This document shows, piece after piece, positions 27,049 to 35,806 of a stretch of DNA of 35,996 nt. The position numbers and the translations under genes are program-made. This DNA is from Acidobacteriota bacterium. Its GTDB lineage: Bacteria > Actinomycetota > Acidimicrobiia > Spongiisociales > ZC4RG35. The stretch is taken from positions 1 through 35,996 of the forward strand of contig JACZUI010000028.1 in the NCBI GenBank assembly GCA_022573225.1, given 5' to 3'. The notes beneath the pieces are model-generated. The model was not told the DNA's origin. It worked only from the letters and a program-made list of their open reading frames with translations, and did not search any database. Numbering within the stretch: position 1 is the stretch's first letter; the number at the start of each line of letters is the position of its first letter.

Positions 27049-27506
27049 ACCCGGTGGCCATCGATGTGGATCGGGCCCGGGCCGTCGTGTCGGCCATTGT
27101 CGATCCCGAGATCCCGGTGCTGACGATTGCGGACCTTGGCATTCTCAGAAGCCTTGAGGAGGAGGACGGCCGTGTGGTGGTGACCATTACGCCGACCTAC
27201 TCAGGGTGCCCGGCGATGGGTCAGATCACCGAGGACGTCGTCACTGCACTTGCCCGCGCGGACTATCAGGCTGAGGTCAGGATGCGCCATGACCCGCCGT
27301 GGACCACCGACTGGATCACCGAGGACGGGATGAGAAAGCTCGATGCGTTCGGAATCGCACCTCCCACAGCTCAACATGACGTGGTTTGCCCGAAGTGCCG
27401 TGAATCGGAGCCTCGGATGGTCTCGTTTTTCGGTTCCACCGCATGCAAGGCCCTCATGGTGTGCTCATCCTGCGGTGAGCCCTTCGGCTACTTCAAGAGG
27501 TTCTAG
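27042..27506 (+). CDS. paaD: Phenylacetate degradation Fe-S assembly protein PaaD
   Basis: The 154-residue protein combines a MIP18/DUF59 domain (VDPEIPVLTIADLGILRSLE and TPTYSGCPAMGQITEDV) with a C-terminal four-cysteine zinc-ribbon-like region (CPKC at the start, CSSC near the end, FGYFKRF as tail). PaaD is needed for epoxidase maturation, probably for the 2Fe-2S cluster of PaaE. I chose the ATG at 27042, which overlaps paaC by 7 nt; ATG 27012 would add ten residues without similarity. Confidence 0.92.
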   Translation: MVNPVAIDVDRARAVVSAIVDPEIPVLTIADLGILRSLEEEDGRVVVTITPTYSGCPAMGQITEDVVTALARADYQAEVRMRHDPPWTTDWITEDGMRKLDAFGIAPPTAQHDVVCPKCRESEPRMVSFFGSTACKALMVCSSCGEPFGYFKRF

Positions 27507-27527
27507 TGAGAGGGTTGTTGGCCACCT

Positions 27528-28601
27528 ATGAGTGAGCTTGTTTTCCATTCGCTCAGGGTCATCGAGGTCGCTTCTCTCACCGACGATGCAGTCGCGGTGA
27601 CCTTCGACGTGCCATCCGAACTAGGCGACGCGTTCACCTATCTGCCGGGTCAGCATGTGACGCTTCGTGCCTTCATCGACGGTGAGGATGTCCGCCGGTC
27701 GTATTCGATCTGTTCGAACGCCAATGCCTCGAAACTTCGCGTCGGGATCAAGCGGCTTGCGGGAGGAGCCTTCAGCACCTATGCCACTAGCCGACTCAAA
27801 TCCGGGGACACGCTCGACGTTATGGCGCCGGTGGGGGAGTTCACCATTGAGCCAGACCCGGTCGGATCGGCCCATCGGGTAGCGATTGTCGCTGGATCGG
27901 GGATCACACCGGTTCTCTCGTTGATGTCGACCACGCTGGAATCGGAGTCGGCTTCCGTCTGGACCCTTCTCTACGGGAACAAGACTGCGAACAGTGTCAT
28001 GTTCCTGGAGGAACTGGAAGGTCTGAAGGATCGCTACTCCGACCGGGTCCAGTTGTTCCATCTCCTCAGCCGCGAGGGGTCCGACCTGCCGTTCCTGTCC
28101 GGACGAATCGACGCCGAGAAGATCACCACCGTTTACCGGCACCTGGTTCAGGGCGAAAGGGTGGCCGGCTGGTATCTGTGTGGCCCTTACGAAATGGTGA
28201 TGATGGCTCAGAAAACCCTCGCTGACCTGGGCGTGTCGGAGGAGGACATCTATGACGAACTGTTCTTCGCCGGCCCGGTTGACCCGTCGACGCTGCCTCC
28301 GGAGCCTCCGGTCGGTGAGGGCACCGTTGACTTGACGGTCATTCTCGACGGGAGAGCGGTGGACACTCGGATGACCCCCGACACGTCGATTCTCGATGCG
28401 GCTCTGCGAGTCCGATCAGAGCTTCCCTTCTCGTGCAAGGGAGGCATGTGCGCCACTTGCAAGGGGCGCATCGAGGAGGGGGAGGTCACGATGGACAAGA
28501 ACTATGCGCTGATCGACTCCGAGGTCGAAGCGGGATATGTGCTCACCTGTCAATCCCACCCGGTCACCGATCGGATCGTCGTCAGATACGACCACCGCTG
28601 A
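27528..28601 (+). CDS. paaE: Phenylacetyl-CoA epoxidase reductase
   Basis: The 357-residue protein delivers electrons from NADPH to PaaAC. Domains in order: FAD-binding barrel (LPGQHVTLRAFIDGEDVRRSYSICSN), NAD(P)-binding domain (VAIVAGSGITPVLSLM, WYLCGPYEMV) and a C-terminal plant-type 2Fe-2S ferredoxin with C-x4-C-x2-C (SCKGGMCATCKG) and the fourth Cys in LTCQSHP. The length and order match E. coli PaaE. The stop overlaps the TetR start by one base. Confidence 0.95.
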   Translation: MSELVFHSLRVIEVASLTDDAVAVTFDVPSELGDAFTYLPGQHVTLRAFIDGEDVRRSYSICSNANASKLRVGIKRLAGGAFSTYATSRLKSGDTLDVMAPVGEFTIEPDPVGSAHRVAIVAGSGITPVLSLMSTTLESESASVWTLLYGNKTANSVMFLEELEGLKDRYSDRVQLFHLLSREGSDLPFLSGRIDAEKITTVYRHLVQGERVAGWYLCGPYEMVMMAQKTLADLGVSEEDIYDELFFAGPVDPSTLPPEPPVGEGTVDLTVILDGRAVDTRMTPDTSILDAALRVRSELPFSCKGGMCATCKGRIEEGEVTMDKNYALIDSEVEAGYVLTCQSHPVTDRIVVRYDHR

Positions 28602-29176
28602 TGGTCACCACGAAAAACAGCCGCGCCGATGTGATCGCTGCCGCCGGCCGCCTTTTTTCCCAGAAGGGCTATCACGGCACGTCGATGCGTGATCTGGGCA
28701 GGGAGTTGGGGCTTCTCGGATCGTCCCTGTATGCCCATGTGGACTCCAAGCAGGATCTGCTCGTTGAGGTGGTCGAGGCCGGGGGGCAACTCTTTCAGGC
28801 GTCGGCGGATGCCGCGATACAGGTCGAGGGGAGCGCTGAGGCCCGGCTTCGCGCTCTGATCGACGGCCACATCGAAGTCGTGCTGGAGAATGTCGACGTG
28901 GCACGCACTTTCCTCAATGAAGCCCGTGACCTCGACCACGAACATCGTGAGAAGGTCCTCAAAGCCCGTGATGCCTACGAGTCTGCCTTCAGGGCGGTTA
29001 TCGCCGAAGGTCGCGACGACGGATCCTTTCGCGATGATGTCGACCCCAAAACGGCGGCGATCTTCATCCTTTCGATCCTCAATGCGATCGAGCGCTGGTA
29101 TCGGCCAGGCGGACGTCTCGATCGCGCCCGGTTGGTCGATGAGGTGACCGCCTTTGTGGAGTCAGGCTTGACCTAG
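28601..29176 (+). CDS. TetR-family regulator, probable PaaR
   Basis: The 191-residue protein has the TetR N-terminal HTH: RADVIAAAGRLFSQKGYHGTSMRDLGRELGLLGSSLYAHVDSKQDLLVEVV. The ligand-binding C-terminal part is helical. The ATG overlaps the paaE stop (TGATG), so it is co-translated with the paa genes it probably controls. A TetR-type operator at 24919-24934 over the paaA promoter fits autoregulation released by phenylacetyl-CoA, as known for PaaR of Thermus and other TetR-type PaaR proteins. Its last 4 bases overlap the convergent gene on the minus strand. Confidence 0.88.
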   Translation: MVTTKNSRADVIAAAGRLFSQKGYHGTSMRDLGRELGLLGSSLYAHVDSKQDLLVEVVEAGGQLFQASADAAIQVEGSAEARLRALIDGHIEVVLENVDVARTFLNEARDLDHEHREKVLKARDAYESAFRAVIAEGRDDGSFRDDVDPKTAAIFILSILNAIERWYRPGGRLDRARLVDEVTAFVESGLT

Positions 29177-29418
29177 ATGAGGGCAGCGGCTGCGAACGCA
29201 AACGCGCCCACACTCAGTGTGCTGCCGACACTCGCGGCGATATAGGTTCTGGTTTGGGCGCGTAGCGCCTCGTGCAAGTCCCAGAGACGGTCTTCAAACT
29301 TCTCCATACGCCGATCGAGCTGGTCCATACGCGAGTCGACATGTTCGAACCGTTGATCGATCCGCTTCATGTCAGACTTCGTTGCTAGACGATCTCGGTG
29401 TTCTGGCAGAAGCTCCAT
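29173..29418 (-). CDS. Small coiled-coil protein with C-terminal membrane helix
   Basis: The 81-residue frame starts at an ATG at 29418. The middle (SDMKRIDQRFEHVDSRMDQLDRRMEKFEDRLWDLHEAL region) has a clear heptad pattern, and the last 24 residues form one membrane helix. Many bacteria have such proteins with an N-terminal segment of the type 'LGxxxAxTLMxxLPPxxxxxLATKSDL'. Here MELLPEHRDRLATKSD is that segment's second half, while the first half is found in another frame just upstream (29385-29498). It is therefore probably the main part of a frameshifted gene, or is re-initiated by coupling. The function is unknown. Confidence 0.6.
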   Translation of the reverse strand: MELLPEHRDRLATKSDMKRIDQRFEHVDSRMDQLDRRMEKFEDRLWDLHEALRAQTRTYIAASVGSTLSVGAFAFAAAALI

Positions 29419-29498
29419 GGGGTGGCTGCCTGGTCGTTGCCGAGGACTTCTCTCAGCCTTTGATACAGAGTATCCCGCTTGGGCGCTCTGGTCGTCAT
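29385..29498 (-). pseudogene. N-terminal piece of the coiled-coil gene in a different frame
   Basis: A 37-residue frame begins at an ATG at 29498 behind a good ribosome site (GGGGGGAGA). It reads KRDTLYQRLREVLGNDQAAT and then leaves the expected frame at the ACCCCATGG stretch, ending in a stop at 29385-29387. A -1 shift there joins AAT to MELLPEHRDRLATK, the family's usual order. A one-base deletion, or translational coupling of two overlapping frames, would explain the layout. Confidence 0.5.
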
Positions 29499-29553
29499 GA
29501 TCTCCCCCCTTCGGTGAGATATGCCGTTCAGTATGGGGGGAGGTTGTGACAGA

Positions 29554-30585
29554 TCAGGCCGAGGCGCCGTTGCCGCTGGGGTCGACGGTCCAAGTGCCGT
29601 GACTGGCGATGAGCTTGGCCAGGTCGCCTTCTCCCAGCTTCTCTTTGGCCGCTGCCACCTGGGCATTTACTTCGGAGTCATAGGTGGGACGATTGACATC
29701 ACGGAAAATCCCGAGAGGAGTGGGACCGTATGGGCCGTGCGAAAGACGGCTCACCGCGAATGCCACCGAAGCGTTGGGATTGGTCGGATCGTGGACCAGG
29801 ATCGCCTTGGGGTCGACGGAATTCGAATCGACCACTACTGCCTCGCCGCCCCTCATCACCACGGCCTTGGCACCGTCGTCGAAGACGATCGGCTTGCCGG
29901 CTTCGAGGTCTATCCGGTTGTGGACTCGCTCTTCCTTGCCCGTGAGTTGGATGAAGGCCTTGTCGTTGAAGACGTTGCAGTTCTGATAGATCTCGATGAA
30001 GGCTGAGCCCTTGTGGTTGTAGGCAGCTTCCAGCATCTTCTGGGTATGGCTGCGGTCCATGTCGAGGGTACGAGCCACAAAGGTCGCCTCGGCGCCCAGC
30101 GCCAGAGAAACCGGGTTGAACGGATAGTCGATTGATCCGAACGGCGACGACTTGGTTGTCTTGCCTATCTCCGATGTTGGCGAGTACTGACCTTTGGTCA
30201 GCCCGTAGATCTGGTTGTTGAACAGCAGGATCGTCAGGTTGACGTTTCGCCGGAGTGTGTGGATGAGGTGGTTTCCGCCGATAGAGAGAGCGTCGCCGTC
30301 TCCGGTGATGACCCACACCGACAGGTCAGGCCTCGTTATCGCCACCCCCGAAGCAATCGCCGGGGCCCGTCCGTGGATTGAGTGCATCCCATAGGTGTTG
30401 ACGTAATAGGGGAATCTCGCTGCGCAGCCGATGCCCGAGATGAATACGAATTCCTCTCGATTTCGGCTGAGCCCGGCAAGGAACTGCTGGACCGAGGCAA
30501 GGATGGTGTAGTCGCCGCAGCCGGGACACCATCGAACCTCCTGGTCCGTCTGGAAATCTGCTCGTGTGTAGATAGGAGCGGTCAC
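29554..30585 (-). CDS. korB: 2-oxoacid:ferredoxin oxidoreductase, beta subunit
   Basis: The 343-residue subunit binds thiamine diphosphate and a 4Fe-4S cluster. CPGCGDYTI gives two cluster cysteines; GDGDALSIGGNHLIHTLRRNVNLTILLFNNQIYGLTKGQYSPT is the ThDP-Mg site. Together with the alpha subunit it oxidises 2-oxoglutarate (or another 2-oxoacid) to the acyl-CoA with reduction of ferredoxin. The GTG start overlaps the korA stop by 4 nt. The C-terminal 40 residues beyond the core are charged and helical. Substrate preference for 2-oxoglutarate is inferred from similarity to actinobacterial KorB. Confidence 0.93.
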   Translation of the reverse strand: MTAPIYTRADFQTDQEVRWCPGCGDYTILASVQQFLAGLSRNREEFVFISGIGCAARFPYYVNTYGMHSIHGRAPAIASGVAITRPDLSVWVITGDGDALSIGGNHLIHTLRRNVNLTILLFNNQIYGLTKGQYSPTSEIGKTTKSSPFGSIDYPFNPVSLALGAEATFVARTLDMDRSHTQKMLEAAYNHKGSAFIEIYQNCNVFNDKAFIQLTGKEERVHNRIDLEAGKPIVFDDGAKAVVMRGGEAVVVDSNSVDPKAILVHDPTNPNASVAFAVSRLSHGPYGPTPLGIFRDVNRPTYDSEVNAQVAAAKEKLGEGDLAKLIASHGTWTVDPSGNGASA

Positions 30586-32453
30586 TTGGTCATCTCCATG
30601 ATCTTCTCAGCCACTTCCGAAACCTTGAACGGTTCTCCGGCCACCTTGTTGAGCCCGACGGCGTCGAGGAGAAACTCGGCGCGAATCAGTTTGAGAAGCT
30701 GCCCTGTGTTCAACTCGGGGATGAGGATCTTGTCGTATGAGCTCAGAACTTCTCCGAGGTTCCTCGCCATCGGGTTGAGGTACCGAAGATGGAGGGTGGC
30801 AACCTTGCGACCGTCCAGGCGGGCGCGTCGTGCCGCGGCGCGAATGGCTCCGAACGTTGAACCCCAGCCGAGCACCACAAGGTCGGCGTCCTCATCGCCA
30901 TCGACGCTCAAGTCAGGGATGTCGTTGGCGATGTTGGCCACCTTCCACGCCCGGGTGTCGGTCATCAGTTGATGATTTTTGGGGTCGTAGGAGACATCGC
31001 CGGTGATCGCGTCTTTCTCGATGCCGCCGATTCGGTGTTCCAATCCCGGTGTGCCGGGGATTGCCCACGGCCGAGCGAACGTCTGGACATCCCGCAGGTA
31101 GGGGAGGAAGGTGCCGTCGGGCCCGTTGGGGTATTTGACAAAATCGACCTCGATGTTCGGGATCGCCTCGATATCGGGGAGTAGCCATGGCTCAGATCCG
31201 TTGGCGATTGAATTGTCGCTCAGCAGGATGACAGGAGTCATGTACGTCAAGGCGATGCGGGCTGCCTCAATCGCCACCTCAAAGGAATCCGATGGGGACG
31301 CGGCGGCGATAACGGGAACGGGAGATTCTCCATGTCTCCCGTAAAGCGAGAAGAGAAGGTCGGACTGCTCCGGCTTGGTGGGCAAACCTGTTGACGGTCC
31401 CCCCCGCTGGACGTTGATGACGATGAGGGGCAGTTCGGCTATGAAGGCGAGCGATATGGCCTCGCTCTTCAACGCGATGCCCGGCCCGGACGATCCGGTC
31501 ACTGCAAGATTGCCTGCAAAGGCGGCACCGATCGCGCTGCCAACGCCCGCAATCTCGTCTTCGGCCTGGAAGGTTCTGACGCCGAAGTTCTTTTGACGCG
31601 ATAGCTCGTGAAGGATGTCAGAGGCTGGTGTGATTGGGTACGAGCCATAGAACAGGGGTAGCCCCGACTTCTGTGAAGCGGCGATCAAACCCCAGGCGAG
31701 AGCGGTGTTCCCGTTGACATTGGTGTACGTGCCGGCGGGCAGGGCCGCCGGTTTTACCTCGAACGTGGATTTCGTGGCCTCGGTGGCGACGCCGAAGGTG
31801 TATCCGGCCTTGAATGCGGCGACGTTGGCTTCCGCTACTTCTGGTTTGTTGGCGAACTTCTTCCGGGCCCAGTCGATGGTGGGCTCGGTAGGGCGGTGGA
31901 ACAGCCACGCGAGAAGCCCTAATGCGAAGAAGTTCTTCGAGCGAAGAACACTACGGCCTGAAACACCCGAGCCCTTCACTGCCTCTTTGGTCAGCTCGTC
32001 CATCGGCACCTTGATGACCCGGTACCCCCTGAGAGAGTCATCGTCGAGAGGGTTGGACTCGTAACCGGCCTTAGCGAGGTTCCTCTCTTCGAAGGTATCG
32101 GTGTTGACGATGAGTGTCCCGCCCTGACGGAGATCCTCAATATGCTTCTTGAGGGCTGCCGGGTTCATGGCTACCAGGCAGTCCGGCTCGTCTCCGGCGG
32201 TGAGGATGTCGAAGTCGGCGATCTGCACCTGGAAGCTGGATACGCCAGGGAGGGTGCCGGCTGGCGCCCGGATCTCGGCCGGGAACGAAGGAAGAGTGGC
32301 GAGGTCGTTCCCGAAGAGGGCGCTGGCGTCGGTGAACCGGGTCCCGGCGACCTGCATCCCATCGCCGGAGTCGCCGGCGAAACGAATTACGACTTTTTCC
32401 AGGACTTCGGTGGTCGTACTCGAGGGGTCTACGGTGGCGATGTCATCTGCCAC
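30582..32453 (-). CDS. korA: 2-oxoacid:ferredoxin oxidoreductase, alpha subunit (fused gamma-alpha)
   Basis: The 623-residue protein fuses the gamma domain (VIRFAGDSGDGMQVAGTRFT through about residue 200) to the alpha domain (from GNTALAWGLIAASQ on, with YGSYPITPASDILHELS and FQAEDEIAGVGSAIGAAFAG). It partners KorB. The fusion and the lack of a separate delta ferredoxin subunit are as in mycobacterial KorAB, which supports an oxygen-tolerant TCA-cycle variant. The GTG at 32453 with AAGGA upstream is the start. It lies 97 nt after the amidase gene in the same direction. Confidence 0.93.
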   Translation of the reverse strand: MADDIATVDPSSTTTEVLEKVVIRFAGDSGDGMQVAGTRFTDASALFGNDLATLPSFPAEIRAPAGTLPGVSSFQVQIADFDILTAGDEPDCLVAMNPAALKKHIEDLRQGGTLIVNTDTFEERNLAKAGYESNPLDDDSLRGYRVIKVPMDELTKEAVKGSGVSGRSVLRSKNFFALGLLAWLFHRPTEPTIDWARKKFANKPEVAEANVAAFKAGYTFGVATEATKSTFEVKPAALPAGTYTNVNGNTALAWGLIAASQKSGLPLFYGSYPITPASDILHELSRQKNFGVRTFQAEDEIAGVGSAIGAAFAGNLAVTGSSGPGIALKSEAISLAFIAELPLIVINVQRGGPSTGLPTKPEQSDLLFSLYGRHGESPVPVIAAASPSDSFEVAIEAARIALTYMTPVILLSDNSIANGSEPWLLPDIEAIPNIEVDFVKYPNGPDGTFLPYLRDVQTFARPWAIPGTPGLEHRIGGIEKDAITGDVSYDPKNHQLMTDTRAWKVANIANDIPDLSVDGDEDADLVVLGWGSTFGAIRAAARRARLDGRKVATLHLRYLNPMARNLGEVLSSYDKILIPELNTGQLLKLIRAEFLLDAVGLNKVAGEPFKVSEVAEKIMEMTK

Positions 32454-32550
32454 TTCGTCACATCCTTGTCGGTGTTTTCATGGCGCGGTTATTGAGCGTA
32501 TAGAGGTTCGGATTCGTGAGGAACACCAACCACTGGACGCTGCTCACAGT

Positions 32551-33864
32551 TTACTGGCCTCCCAGGTTAGAGAGTCCGCGTGAGGCCGCCTGAAACCCGA
32601 TCATCCCGTGAGATTCAAGCGTGCGGCCGAACCCCAGAAGCGTCAACTCGGAGTTGTGCGGGGCCATCAGCTGAATAGACACCGGGGGTGAGCCGGTGCC
32701 CGCCAGCGGCACCGCAATCGAGGGGCAAAGCGTCTGGCTTCCGAGTGCGGTGAACCAGGACAGGACCTTCCGATAGTGGTGACCCCCAAGCATGTCGTTC
32801 CCGATCTCCTTCCTCATCACCGGCACGGTGGGTATGACAAGAAGATCAACCGTCTCGAACGCGTCGGAGAAACGAGAACGAATCATGGCCTGCCATTCGC
32901 GGGCCTTCTGGGTTTGAAGAGGGCCGACTTTCTCAGCATCGCGAAGGCGCTCCGCCACGTCTTCGCCATATGGTTTCCCCTCGGCGATGAATCGGGCGTG
33001 AACCTCAGTCACCTCTTCAGCGATGGTGTCCCAGATGAGCCCGGGCGGGTATGCGTCGGGAAGCTGCAAGGGATGGACCTGGTGACCGAGTTCCTTGAGT
33101 CGGTCCAACGCCTCTTCGAAGCCGGTGGCGACCTCGTCGTCGGTCGGTGACATCTCGTACCAGGGCTGGGGTATGCCGATTCGGAAGGCACGAAAATCGG
33201 TGGGGAGAGGTTGTTGCTCGTCGGCCATTGCCCGGTAGGCCTGTTCCAGGTTGTCAATGGAATCGGCCAGTGGTCCGACGGTATCGAGCGACGACACAAG
33301 CGGGAACACCCCTTCGAGCGGGACGCGCCCGTGAGTGGTCTTGAGGCCAAAGCATCCGCACAACCCGGCGGGGACCCGCACCGACCCGCCTGTGTCGGTG
33401 CCAATGCTGATCGGGGTGATTCCCGCGGCCACCGCCGCCCCTGAGCCTCCCGAGGATCCACCGGTCGAGGTTGAGGGATCCCAAGGATTTCGCACCGGGC
33501 CGAAGTGCGGGTTCTCCGACGAGAACCCAAAGGCCCATTCATGGAGGCCGGTTCGCCCGATGATCACCGCTCCCGCCTCCTCGAGTCGCGCGACAACGGG
33601 CGCTGTGATCTCTGCCTCATGTCGGTAGAAGGCGGACCCGCAGGTGGTGGTGCGTCCGGCCTGATCGATCAGATCCTTGAGGCCAATCGGGACTCCTGCC
33701 AGCGGTCCCGCGTATTCTCCGGCCTGGATCCGGGCGTCAATCTGCTCGGCGCGTTGCAGGGCCTGATCGTCGTCGATGAAGGTGAAGGCGTTTAGCGAGG
33801 CTTGGCTGGCATGAGCTGCATCCAAGGCCTGTTGAACCCGGCTGACCGCTGAGACTCCGAACAT
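32551..33864 (-). CDS. Amidase signature family enzyme
   Basis: The 437-residue protein has the Ser-cisSer-Lys triad of the amidase signature family: K63 in PIGLKDLID, S137 in STGGSSGGSGAA, and the nucleophile S161 in GTDTGGSVRVPAGLCG. It resembles GatA in the core, but the C-terminal half is the general amidase type and no gatB or gatC is near, so a role in amide hydrolysis is more likely than in tRNA-Gln amidation. The substrate is not evident. The ATG at 33864 gives a full-length N-terminus. Confidence 0.88.
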   Translation of the reverse strand: MFGVSAVSRVQQALDAAHASQASLNAFTFIDDDQALQRAEQIDARIQAGEYAGPLAGVPIGLKDLIDQAGRTTTCGSAFYRHEAEITAPVVARLEEAGAVIIGRTGLHEWAFGFSSENPHFGPVRNPWDPSTSTGGSSGGSGAAVAAGITPISIGTDTGGSVRVPAGLCGCFGLKTTHGRVPLEGVFPLVSSLDTVGPLADSIDNLEQAYRAMADEQQPLPTDFRAFRIGIPQPWYEMSPTDDEVATGFEEALDRLKELGHQVHPLQLPDAYPPGLIWDTIAEEVTEVHARFIAEGKPYGEDVAERLRDAEKVGPLQTQKAREWQAMIRSRFSDAFETVDLLVIPTVPVMRKEIGNDMLGGHHYRKVLSWFTALGSQTLCPSIAVPLAGTGSPPVSIQLMAPHNSELTLLGFGRTLESHGMIGFQAASRGLSNLGGQ

Positions 33865-33918
33865 CGCCCGGTGAGACTACCGGTCGTCTCGCAGATCCAT
33901 CCTGTCAGCCGCACACAA

Positions 33919-35277
33919 TTAGGGCAGAGAATCGAGCTGGTGGAGGTTCCAGGTTCCTGGGATGCCTTTTAGATCGAATTCTCCGAGTGGTGTGAATTCG
34001 ATGCCTGAGCCGGTGACGAGGTCTTTGACAGTGCCAGATACGACCACGCCTGGTTCTGTGGTTGCATCGGCAACCCGGGAGGCGATGTGAACGGCGAGAC
34101 CTCCGATGTCGCCTGAGGTGTCCACCTCGATTTCTCCGGTGTGGAGGCCAACACGGATTTCCACCCCGGCATCTGGCATGGCTGCGTGCAAGTGAGCGGC
34201 GCAGGTGACTGCTCGGGTGGGGCCGTCGAACGTGGCGAGGAACCCATCTCCGGTCGTATTGATCTCTTTGCCGTGGTACCGCTGGATGTATTGACGGGTT
34301 AGTCGGTTGTGCCGCTCGAGGGTGTCTAGCCATCGGGCATCTCCCAGTTGTGCGGCGAGGCGTGTCGAATCGACGATGTCGGTGAACATCACGGTGGCCA
34401 AGGTGCGGTCCGGAACGTGATGGGTCCGATCCCCGGTGATGAACTGTTCGATGGCTGAGAGGACAGGGGTGGTGTCTCCGATGAAGAAGGGAGCGGTGTC
34501 ACCGCCGGGAAGTTCCACGAGTTCGGCGTTGGGTATTTCGGCAGCAAGATATCGGCCGTGTTCGGCTCTGTGATAGACGGCGTCTCTGCGGACCAAAACG
34601 AGAGTCGGCGCTTGGATGGCCGACAACATCCATCGCACATCGGTTTGGCGGTAGAACTCAATGGCACTTCCAGTCGCCCCCGGGGAGGTGGAAATCCTCT
34701 GATAGCGGGCAAGACGATCCCGTATAGCCGGGTCCTGTAAGAGACTTGGAGAGGTACCCGTGAAGTAGTCGGCCGTACCCCAGTTTTGAGTCATCCATGT
34801 CTGGAGGTTCGCCAGAGCATCTTCCGGGATGCCGATTGGATAGTCGTCAGAACGTAGGAACCGGGCGAACGTGTTGGTTAGAACGAGACTCTCAACCCGC
34901 TCCGGGTAGGTAGCGGCGAACATCATCGCTCCTGGTCCACCCTCGACGTCTCCGATAATGGTCGCCCGGTCGAATCCAGCGGCGTCCATTGCGATTCGGG
35001 TGTCATCGCTGAAGCTCTCGAAAGTAAACAGACCGGCATTCGGTACCGGATCGGAGACTCCGCTACCACGAGAGTCGTAATACAACACTCGACTGAACGC
35101 TGAGAGGCGGTCGAAGTACTCGGCTGCTTCTGGCAGATCCCACATCGCCTCGGCGTTCGAATCGATCGACCCGGAAAAGACGACGTGCGACGTCCCGTCA
35201 CCAAACACCTGGTACCCGACCGACCCACGACCCGTATCCACATAGCGAGTCTCGGGCGGGTTACGGAAGAGGCTCAA
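33919..35277 (-). CDS. Alpha/beta-hydrolase-class III adenylate cyclase fusion, hydrolase nucleophile lost
   Basis: The 452-residue protein has an alpha/beta-hydrolase domain (about 15-280) and a class III cyclase domain (about 293-445), the architecture of mycobacterial LipJ/Rv1900c. At the nucleophile elbow, where relatives have G-H-S-E-G, the sequence is GDVEG (109-113), so the serine is V111; the hydrolase part is probably catalytically dead and may sense a ligand. In the cyclase domain the metal aspartates D300 (FTDIVDS) and D344 (TTGDG) are present, R401 is kept, the substrate-defining Lys is N340 with partner D390, and the transition-state Asn is H397. The last features are seen in Rv1900c-like enzymes that still make cAMP. 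The TTG at 35277 is the only in-frame start before a stop. Confidence 0.88.
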   Translation of the reverse strand: MSLFRNPPETRYVDTGRGSVGYQVFGDGTSHVVFSGSIDSNAEAMWDLPEAAEYFDRLSAFSRVLYYDSRGSGVSDPVPNAGLFTFESFSDDTRIAMDAAGFDRATIIGDVEGGPGAMMFAATYPERVESLVLTNTFARFLRSDDYPIGIPEDALANLQTWMTQNWGTADYFTGTSPSLLQDPAIRDRLARYQRISTSPGATGSAIEFYRQTDVRWMLSAIQAPTLVLVRRDAVYHRAEHGRYLAAEIPNAELVELPGGDTAPFFIGDTTPVLSAIEQFITGDRTHHVPDRTLATVMFTDIVDSTRLAAQLGDARWLDTLERHNRLTRQYIQRYHGKEINTTGDGFLATFDGPTRAVTCAAHLHAAMPDAGVEIRVGLHTGEIEVDTSGDIGGLAVHIASRVADATTEPGVVVSGTVKDLVTGSGIEFTPLGEFDLKGIPGTWNLHQLDSLP

Positions 35278-35482
35278 CGACAGCCGCTCTCATCCAAACA
35301 GCGTCTCCACCAACCACACTCAACCTATCAGCAGGCCCATTACCCAGCATAAGGTGGCACCACATATGGGCGGAGGGTGCCGGTGGGCTACCCGGGGAGG
35401 GGGATGATCCGGTTGCGATTCGCCGTTCTCCATCGATGATTCCGGTCAAACTGGCGGCATGAAGCGGTCGGGAACACCACGC
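35278..35482. other. Intergenic stretch without a clear gene
   Basis: No coding potential is evident. It contains TATGGGCGG (35365-35373), similar to words in the 5' accessory region, and a CCCGGGG-rich stretch around 35390-35400. Confidence 0.4.
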
Positions 35483-35806
35483 TCAGGATGTTTTGAATCG
35501 GGCGTACGCCTCGATCCTTCGAACCTGGCTCCCGCTTCGACCGAGCCTCTGGCCGATCTCTCCGTAGTTCTCGCCCTTGGCCCTCAACCTCAGAACAACC
35601 TTTTCGATGGGCCGCAGACCCCCCTTGTCAGACACTGGGTGATGGGACCGCCCCTGCTTGAACTCGACCATCTCGATGATTCGGTCCACGGTTCCGGGCC
35701 TCTTCCCGACCATCATGGCAATCTCAGGGATCGGCACATCATTGCGGTGCAGCCTCAATATCACTCGCTCGATGGGCCTAAGCCATTCTTTAGCCAATGA
35801 CTGCAT
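35483..35806 (-). CDS. Tandem sigma4-like helix-turn-helix protein
   Basis: The 107-residue protein consists of two copies of one 42-residue unit: residues 9-50 (LRPIERVILRL, EIAMMVG, GTVDRI, ending EFK) and 64-105 (LRPIEKVVLRL, EIGQRLG, SQVRRI, ending RFK). Each looks like an HTH of the sigma-70 region 4/LuxR type (LxxxExxVLxLxxxGxxxxEIxxxLGxSxxxV). They are joined by a 13-residue linker. No sigma region 2 or receiver domain is present. It probably binds DNA as an internal dimer; the targets are unknown. The ATG lies inside the end of the upstream ferredoxin gene (17-nt overlap), so the two are translationally coupled. Confidence 0.72.
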   Translation of the reverse strand: MQSLAKEWLRPIERVILRLHRNDVPIPEIAMMVGKRPGTVDRIIEMVEFKQGRSHHPVSDKGGLRPIEKVVLRLRAKGENYGEIGQRLGRSGSQVRRIEAYARFKTS

